Shown here piece by piece: positions 58,670 to 64,000 of a stretch of 64,000 nt of DNA; position 1 is the stretch's first letter, and each line of letters begins with the position of its first letter. Both the position numbers and the translations under genes were made by a program. Under the pieces are notes generated by a model. The model was not told where the DNA came from, made no database searches, and saw only the letters and a program-made list of their open reading frames with translations. The stretch is from assembly GCF_036014015.1 (NCBI RefSeq), contig NZ_CP107905.1, positions 8,990,001 through 9,054,000 of the forward strand. The letters are read 5' to 3'. This DNA comes from Streptomyces sp. NBC_00457 (GTDB lineage: Bacteria; Actinomycetota; Actinomycetes; Streptomycetales; Streptomycetaceae).

Positions 58670-59953
58670 TCACCGGCCGGCGGGACGGAAGTAGTGCCAC
58701 AGCGCCCAGCGGGAGACTGCGCGACCCAGGTGGTTGCCGTCGGTCGTCGCCTTGCGGAAGTGGATGCCCAGCCAGACCCGGGCGTCCTTCGTCTCCTGAT
58801 TCAGCGCGTCCGCGGTGGCGTAGTGCCGGGTCGTGCCGGTGACGGCGGAGTCCACCGTCAGGTCGATGTGCCGCGCCCCGAACAGGTGGCTGAGGCCGGC
58901 CGTGGTGGCGCCGGTGAGGCAGGCGTGTCCGCTCGGGTAGTCCGGGTAGGGCGGGTTCGCGACCAGCGGGCTCCACGCCGGGTCGGGTGCGGTGGCCGGG
59001 TTGGAGTCGGTGTCGGCGAGCTGGATCGCGGTGCTCGGACGCCAGTAGGCGTGGTCGTACTTGCCGCGCCAGCAGGCGATGGCCGCGTCCGCGGCGGTCG
59101 CGTTGAGGACGGCGAACATCCGCGCGCTGTCGGCGATGTCCAGATGCCGGCGGGCGGCCTGGTCACGGAACGCGGTCTGGAACTGGCGGGGCAGGTTGTC
59201 GTTCCAGAACCGGGCGGTCTCCGTCTGCGCCGGCGTACGAGTGCCGCCGGACGCCACGCCGGTTGCCTTCACCTCGTTGAAGTCCCGGGCGTAGGCGGTG
59301 CTGTTCAGCGCGTCCGGGCCGGCCGGACGGATCTGCGTCGGGGACTTGAGCAGCAGCGGCCGGACGAACCCGAGCCAGGGAGCCAGCATCGGCGCGAACG
59401 CGGGCGGCGTCGGCCGCCACACCCCCGGCGCGGGGGTTACGTCCAGCGTCACGTCGGCGCCGCGGCTATCCCCTGTACGCAGCCGCACGATGGTGGCGGC
59501 GGCCGCCTTACCCGCCCGGATGCCGTGCGTCTTGCCGGCGCCCTCGCGGATCTTCTCGAGCGACGTGGCGTAATCGGAGCTCAACGCCTGCTGGGACGCC
59601 GGGAAGTAGTGGCTGAGCACCTGGTACGCGGCCGTCGCCGCGGCGGCCTGCGAGGAGGCGTGCGGGCGGGGGCGCGGCTGTTTGGCGTATGGCGCGTACC
59701 GGCCGTCGATGGCCGCTACCGCGTCGTACACGGCGGTCGAGACGAAACCCAGGTACAACTGCGCCACCGGCGGGGGCTGTTGTCCCTCGGCGAAGATCGT
59801 TCGTACGGCAATGGCGTTCCAGTCCGTGATCACCGCCGGGTCCGGGGTGGTGCGCGGGGATGCCTGCGCGGTGCTCACCAGCCCCGTTGAGGCTGCCACC
59901 GCCATTGCCGTGGTGAACCCGGCGGCCAACCGCAAGAGCGTCCTGACAGACAC
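58670..59953 (-). CDS. vanadium-haloperoxidase-type PAP2 phosphatase, secreted
   Basis: 427 aa from GTG 59951-59953 preceded by GGGGGA. The signal peptide is VRTLLRLAAGFTTAMAVAAS to AQA. PAP2/VHPO motifs: YWRPSTAIQLADTDSNPATA (KxxxxxxRP-like), YPSGHACLTGATTAGLSHLF, and ARVWLGIHFRKATTDGNHLG (SRxxxGxHxxxD-like). Either an acid phosphatase or a halogenating peroxidase; only activity tests can tell. A decayed second copy lies upstream on the same strand. Confidence 0.85.
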   Translation of the reverse strand: MSVRTLLRLAAGFTTAMAVAASTGLVSTAQASPRTTPDPAVITDWNAIAVRTIFAEGQQPPPVAQLYLGFVSTAVYDAVAAIDGRYAPYAKQPRPRPHASSQAAAATAAYQVLSHYFPASQQALSSDYATSLEKIREGAGKTHGIRAGKAAAATIVRLRTGDSRGADVTLDVTPAPGVWRPTPPAFAPMLAPWLGFVRPLLLKSPTQIRPAGPDALNSTAYARDFNEVKATGVASGGTRTPAQTETARFWNDNLPRQFQTAFRDQAARRHLDIADSARMFAVLNATAADAAIACWRGKYDHAYWRPSTAIQLADTDSNPATAPDPAWSPLVANPPYPDYPSGHACLTGATTAGLSHLFGARHIDLTVDSAVTGTTRHYATADALNQETKDARVWLGIHFRKATTDGNHLGRAVSRWALWHYFRPAGR

Positions 59954-60266
59954 GATTCCCCCAACCGGAGCCGGTCGGCGGGACCAGGAGGCGGAGTCCG
60001 CCCGCGCCGCCGTCGGCCCGGTCCCGCCAATCTCCTCGCACCGCCGACCCTCGTCAAGCTCCCTGACGTCCCGGTGGCGCAGGAAGGAGCGACCTGGCAC
60101 GGGTTCGCGTGCCACGCTCCCTGCTGTGCCAACCGTCAGCAAATATCTTTGAGTTGCCTGTCAGAAGCCACCCGCCTGTCCTTCGCCGTGCCCGCCGCGG
60201 CAGTGAACGGTCCGTGGGGCCTCACCAGCTGCTGTCCTCCCGGCGGTGGTGGAAGGGACGGCCGTG

Positions 60267-61443
60267 TCAGCGCCGCTGGAAGGCGTGGTTCAGGACGTCG
60301 CGGTGTGACCGCCAGCCCGACCCGGTGCCCGTGCTCGGAGGCGAAGCGGTAATGCACGCAGGCCCAGACGCGCGCCTCCAGGAGTTCGGCTGTCGCCGCC
60401 CGAAGGCTGTCGTAGTGGCGGGTCGTGCCGGAGGCGGGGCTGTACGCGGCGAACGTGAGGTCGTCACGGCCGAAGAACGACCCCAGGGCCGTCATGACCG
60501 CCGTGGTGAAGCAGGCGTGGCCCGACGGGTACTCCGGCGACGGGGCGGTGACCCGCAGCGGCGTCCAGTCCGGGTCGGGATCGGTGGCCGCGTTGCCGTC
60601 GGTGCCGGCGAGCGGAATGGCCGTCACCGGGCGCCAGAAGTTCCAGTGCGCGTTGGCCTTGTAGCAGGCGATCAGGGTGTCGGTGGAGGCCACGTACACC
60701 ATGGCGAGCAGCCGGGCCGTCCGGAGGCTGCTGAGGTGGTGCGCGCCGGCGAGTTGCCGGGCGATCAACCATTCGACCATCTGGGGGTCGTCCCACCAGA
60801 TCGCCACCTCGGTCTGGTCCTCGGTGCGGACGGTGCTGGTGGCCGCGCCGAGGCTCTTGACCTCGTTCAGGGCGCGGGCCCGGGCGGCGCCGGTCAGGGC
60901 CGGCGGGGGCTTGACCCGGTAGGCGCCGGCGTCGGGGACGACGAACGGCTTCAGGTTCGGCACCCAGGTGCCGACGCCGACGTAGCCGGGCGGGGTGGGC
61001 CGGTATTCGCCCGGCTCGGTGCCGACGGTCCACGGCGCGGTGGGGTCGAAGCCGTCGTCACGGCGGCTCTCGGTCATCGCCGCGGCGGCGGCCCTGCCGA
61101 CGGCCACCCCGCCGTCCTCGGCGCGGCCGTCGGGGATCGCGGCCAGCGCCTCGTCGTACCGGGCGTTCAGCGACTCGGCCTGCCCGGGGAAGAGCCACAG
61201 CAGCGTGTCGTGGGCGGCCGCGGCGACCGCCGCGGCGGTGGAGTCCCCGGGGCGGCTGCGGGGCGCGCTGACCAGGGGCTCGTACGGACGGCCGGCGACG
61301 GCGTTGACCGCGTCGTACACGGCGCCCTGCACGATGGCGAAGCTGCGGTTGCCGGCGGTGGGCGACTGCTTGGCGGTGTCGTAGATGGCGGCCTGGGCGT
61401 GGATGTTCCAGGCGATGACGGGATTGCCCGGGGCGGCCTCCAC
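60267..61443 (-). pseudogene. decayed second haloperoxidase-type gene
   Basis: The frame from GTG 61441-61443 has the family core (AWNIHAQAAIYDTAKQ, WNFWRPVTAIPLAGTDGNAA, YPSGHACFTTAVMTALGSFF, LLEARVWACVHYRFASEHGH). It lacks a signal peptide: the codons upstream (DWDAATTAEAHSGVE) end at a TGA. At the 3' end, one inserted base near 60305 replaces the expected RDVLNHAFQRR-stop (60267) with a 44-codon run-on to 60136. So both ends are damaged. A recent pseudogene or sequencing error. Confidence 0.7.
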
Positions 61444-61536
61444 ACCGCTGTGTGCTTCGGCGGTGGTGGCCGCATCCCAGTCCCGTCAGCCACGCCGGGC
61501 GGCGGGTCCATCCGGGGGTCCCCATCACGCGTTGCG

Positions 61537-62205
61537 TCACGGATGGAACCGCCAGCGGCCTTCAGATATGACATCCACCTTGGCGTCCCTGACGCGAACG
61601 GCCGTCTCGTCGTCGATGAAGTAGATCGGGAAGTCGGCGCGCGCGGCGATGCGGTCAGCCCAGGCGTCGTCCCGCTCGGGGAAATGCGGCGAGTACAGGT
61701 GGGGTTTGAGATACCAGTCGAAGAGGGCGAACGGTGGCTCCACGGTCGTCGCGCCGAGCACATGGAGGTCCGTGGTGTCCCCGATGACGTCGGCGGAGTG
61801 TGCGGTGAGATTCCGGCTGAAGATCATTGATCCGGCGCTGACCCCGACATAGACCCGGCTCCCCAGCGCCTCCAGGAAGCCGTCGGCCAGACCGTTGCCG
61901 GTGATGCTGCGCGCGAGGTGGTAGTGGCTGCCGCCCTCGACATAGATGACGTCCGCGTGGAGCAGCCGGTCGAGCACCATCTGCCGGGGCAGGCCGTTCA
62001 GCTCCAGGACGTCGAACTCCCGCCAGCCGAGGCCGTGCAGCCGGTTCATGTCCTCGACGAACCACCCGTGGTCCCCGGGCTCGGCCACTGACGCCGTGGG
62101 AACGAACACGACGTTCGCCGATCCGAACGGCTTTCCCAGCATGTCCCGCAGCGCATCCCGCAGTGTCTCGTTGCGCAGGCCACTCGCCGTCAACAGAAAG
62201 TCCAT
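61537..62205 (-). CDS. peptidase E (dipeptidase, S51 family)
   Basis: 222 aa from ATG 62203-62205. GxSxG-type motif with nucleophile Ser in RVYVGVSAGSMIFSRNLTAH, preceded by IYVEGGSHYHLARSI. His of the triad is in WYLKPHLYSPHFPERDD. Intracellular Asp-dipeptidase. Complete. Confidence 0.85.
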   Translation of the reverse strand: MDFLLTASGLRNETLRDALRDMLGKPFGSANVVFVPTASVAEPGDHGWFVEDMNRLHGLGWREFDVLELNGLPRQMVLDRLLHADVIYVEGGSHYHLARSITGNGLADGFLEALGSRVYVGVSAGSMIFSRNLTAHSADVIGDTTDLHVLGATTVEPPFALFDWYLKPHLYSPHFPERDDAWADRIAARADFPIYFIDDETAVRVRDAKVDVISEGRWRFHP

Positions 62206-62309
62206 CGGGCGAGCCAAGCACGGCTGACGGGCACGCGCAACGAACCCCGGATCCACCCATGCCGTACCTGCCCGACGCGCTGTGCGACATCGAGTTCGCC
62301 ATCGCCGCC

Positions 62310-62402
62310 TTCTGTCACGCAACTATCCAGATAACTGCGGACATTTGCGGTCATCTGATGCCAGATGCCGGTGGCAGACTGAGGTCTGTGATGGATCAGG
62401 TG
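62310..62402 (+). pseudogene. C-terminal scrap of a tyrosine recombinase (integrase)
   Basis: The frame reads FCHATIQITADICGHLMPDA then GGRLRSVMDQV. It matches the end of phage-type integrases (LGHASIQITADTYGHLMPD): His of the active site, and the nucleophile Tyr replaced by Cys (ADICGH). No catalytic domain upstream. Remnant of an integrated element; no att repeat found. Confidence 0.55.
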
Positions 62403-62494
62403 CCGGCAGGCGTTAGCGTGGTCGGTGCTTACGGCGAGGGCCGTGCTGGGTTCCGGGGCGGAGTAGGGGGAGACATGCAGGTCGGAGCGGCGTC

Positions 62495-63658
62495 TTGAGA
62501 ATTCTGCACACTTCCGACTGGCACCTGGGCCGGGCGTTCCACCGCGTGAACATGCTCGACGCCCAGGCCGAGTTCATCGCCCACCTCGGCACGACCGTGC
62601 GTGAGCGCGAGGTGGACGCGGTGGTCGTGTCGGGAGACGTGTACGACCGGGCGGTCCCGCCGCTCGCCGCGGTCGAGCTGTTCGACGACGCCCTGCACCG
62701 GCTCGCCGACCTCCGTGTGCCGACGGTGATGATCTCCGGGAACCATGACTCGGGGCGCCGGCTCGGCGTCGGCGCCGGGCTCATGGAGCACGCGGGCATC
62801 TTCCTGTGCACCGATGCCTCGTCGGCCGGAACGCCGGTGATCCTGGCGGACGACCACGGCGACGTGGCGTTCTACGGCCTGCCCTACCTCGAACCTGCCC
62901 TGGTCAAGGGCGAGTTCAAGGTGGAGAAGCCGGGACACGAGGCCGTCCTGGCCGCCGCCATGGACCGGGTCCGCGCCGACCTCGCCGCACATGCCCCCGG
63001 CACCCGCTCCGTCGTCCTCGCGCACGCCTTCGTCACCGGCGGTGAGGCCAGCGACAGCGAACGGGACATCACGGTCGGCGGGGTGGCCTCGGTTCCCGCC
63101 GGGGTGTTCGACGGCGTCGACTATGTGGCGCTCGGGCATCTGCACGGCTGCCAGACCATCACCGAGCGCGTGCGCTACTCCGGTTCCCCGCTGCCGTACT
63201 CCTTCTCGGAGACCGCCCATCGCAAGAGCATGTGGCTCGTCGACCTGGCCGCCGACGGGTCGGTGACCGCCGAGCGCGTCGACTGCCCGGTGCCCCGTGC
63301 GCTGGCCCGGATCCGCGGCACCCTGGAGGAACTGCTCGCCGACCCCGACCTGGCCCGGCACGAGGAGGCGTGGGTCGAGGCCACGCTCACCGACCCGGTC
63401 CGCCCGGCCGACCCGATGGCCCGGCTCACCGAGCGCTTCCCGCACACGCTGAGCCTGGTTTTCGACCCCGAGCGGGCGCCGGAGGACCCGGACGTGTCGT
63501 ATGCGAGGCGGCTCGCCGGACGCAGCGACCAGCAGATCGCCGAGGACTTCGTGGCCCATGTGCGCGGTGCCGGGCCCGATGAGCACGAGCGGACCGTGCT
63601 GCGGGACGCGTTCGACGCGGTGCGCGCGGACGGGGCTGCCCGGGAGGTGGCGCGATGA
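62495..63658 (+). CDS. sbcD: exonuclease SbcCD subunit D
   Basis: 387 aa from TTG 62495 with GGAGCGG. Metallophosphoesterase motifs: ILHTSDWHLGRAF, VVSGDVYDRAVPP, MISGNHDSGRRL, VVLAHAFVTGG, VALGHLHGCQ. The nuclease half of the SbcCD (Mre11-Rad50-like) hairpin-cleaving complex. The stop overlaps sbcC by ATGA. Confidence 0.95.
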   Translation: MRILHTSDWHLGRAFHRVNMLDAQAEFIAHLGTTVREREVDAVVVSGDVYDRAVPPLAAVELFDDALHRLADLRVPTVMISGNHDSGRRLGVGAGLMEHAGIFLCTDASSAGTPVILADDHGDVAFYGLPYLEPALVKGEFKVEKPGHEAVLAAAMDRVRADLAAHAPGTRSVVLAHAFVTGGEASDSERDITVGGVASVPAGVFDGVDYVALGHLHGCQTITERVRYSGSPLPYSFSETAHRKSMWLVDLAADGSVTAERVDCPVPRALARIRGTLEELLADPDLARHEEAWVEATLTDPVRPADPMARLTERFPHTLSLVFDPERAPEDPDVSYARRLAGRSDQQIAEDFVAHVRGAGPDEHERTVLRDAFDAVRADGAAREVAR

Positions 63659-64000
63659 GGCTGCACCGGCTGGACATGACCGCCTTCGGGCCCTTCGGCG
63701 GGTCCCAGTCCGTCGACTTCGACGAGTTGTCGGCGGCCGGCCTCTTCCTGCTGCACGGACCGACCGGCGCCGGAAAGACCTCGGTCCTGGACGCCGTGTG
63801 TTACGCGCTGTACGGCTCGGTGCCCGGTGCCCGCCAGGGCGGTTCGCTGCGCAGCGACCACTCGGCGGCCGGTACCCGTACCGAGGTGACCCTCGAACTC
63901 ACCGTCGCCGGGCGCCGGTTGGAGCTGACCCGGCAGCCGGCCTGGGAGCGGCCGAAGAAGCGCGGTGCGGGGACGACGCTCGACAAAGCCCAGAGCTGGT
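63655..64000 (+). CDS. sbcC: exonuclease SbcCD subunit C (N-terminal part)
   Basis: Starts at ATG 63655, coupled to sbcD. 115 codons are visible: LHRLDMTAFGPFGGSQSVDF, then Walker A HGPTGAGKTSVLDAV and YALYGSVPGARQGGSLRSDH. Rad50-type ATPase that holds DNA with long coiled coils; the rest lies beyond the right edge. Confidence 0.95.
   Translation, partial: MRLHRLDMTAFGPFGGSQSVDFDELSAAGLFLLHGPTGAGKTSVLDAVCYALYGSVPGARQGGSLRSDHSAAGTRTEVTLELTVAGRRLELTRQPAWERPKKRGAGTTLDKAQSW

Noticed and set aside
62206..62494. Attachment site at the integrase scrap
   Set aside because: No tRNA gene and no direct repeat pair was found by eye around it.

Overview
The window is chromosomal DNA of a Streptomyces or very close relative. 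Base composition is very GC-rich with strong third-position G/C bias, and GTG/TTG starts and 4-bp stop/start overlaps are common. Genus-typical genes include a minimal gvp gas-vesicle operon, DUF6479, a group 2 (Hrd-type) sigma factor, a Tuf3-type EF-Tu, a STAS-ANTAR protein, a HipA/DUF3037 pair, Tat-exported and lipoprotein hydrolases, and a widespread Streptomyces intergenic repeat. No rRNA, tRNA, CRISPR array, intact transposase or replication origin was seen.

Region 1 (1-18.6 kb) looks like an accessory stress island. A leftward gvpO-A-F-G operon continues into two gvp-associated genes. It is followed by DUF6479, a long-N-terminus SDR, a group 2 sigma factor, an FAD oxidoreductase with a polysaccharide pyruvyl transferase, hemerythrin, Zn-alcohol dehydrogenase, an aromatic-type monooxygenase, a second pyruvyl transferase, SRPBCC, a winged-helix regulator, STAS-ANTAR and an FMN reductase. 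GGGTACCC palindromes resembling SigB-type -10 elements recur upstream of several of these. The island is also decaying: I find a qcrB N-terminal scrap, a glycosyltransferase C-terminal scrap, a topoisomerase IB broken by one extra base, and a small frame-split gene.

Region 2 (18.7-43 kb) reads as conserved chromosome: HipA/DUF3037, two SDRs, an orphan oligopeptide-binding lipoprotein, Ung, a TetR-controlled FAD monooxygenase with two perfect operator palindromes, two Gfo/Idh/MocA oxidoreductases (one with a dispersed repeat inserted in frame at its N-terminus), Lnt, UppP, a PmoA-like protein, HxlR plus thiolase, a TVP38 membrane protein, a DNA alkylation repair protein, Tuf3 with a structured leader, and a spermidine-synthase-like gene whose 3' end has been tandemly triplicated (143-bp unit).

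Region 3 (43-64 kb) carries a zinc-finger/ricin-lectin membrane protein, a secreted GH3 glycosidase, DedA, gamma-carbonic anhydrase, an acyltransferase, a DMT exporter facing an XRE-cupin regulator, YbaK, a CDF metal exporter facing an ArsR repressor, a PobA-like hydroxylase, a formylglycine-generating enzyme, a CoA-binding protein, a degenerate MshC/CysRS-like protein, SixA, YigZ, an intact and a decayed vanadium-haloperoxidase-type acid phosphatase, peptidase E, an integrase scrap, and sbcD-sbcC running off the end.

The most notable items are the in-frame repeat insertion, the 143-bp tandem array that also supplies the end of the opposing MFS gene, the Tuf3 leader, the sigma-like/ZAS/lectin membrane protein, and the catalytically dead-looking MshC homologue. 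I do not see one compact, clearly new multi-gene system. Family assignments rest on motif recognition by eye, without database searches.
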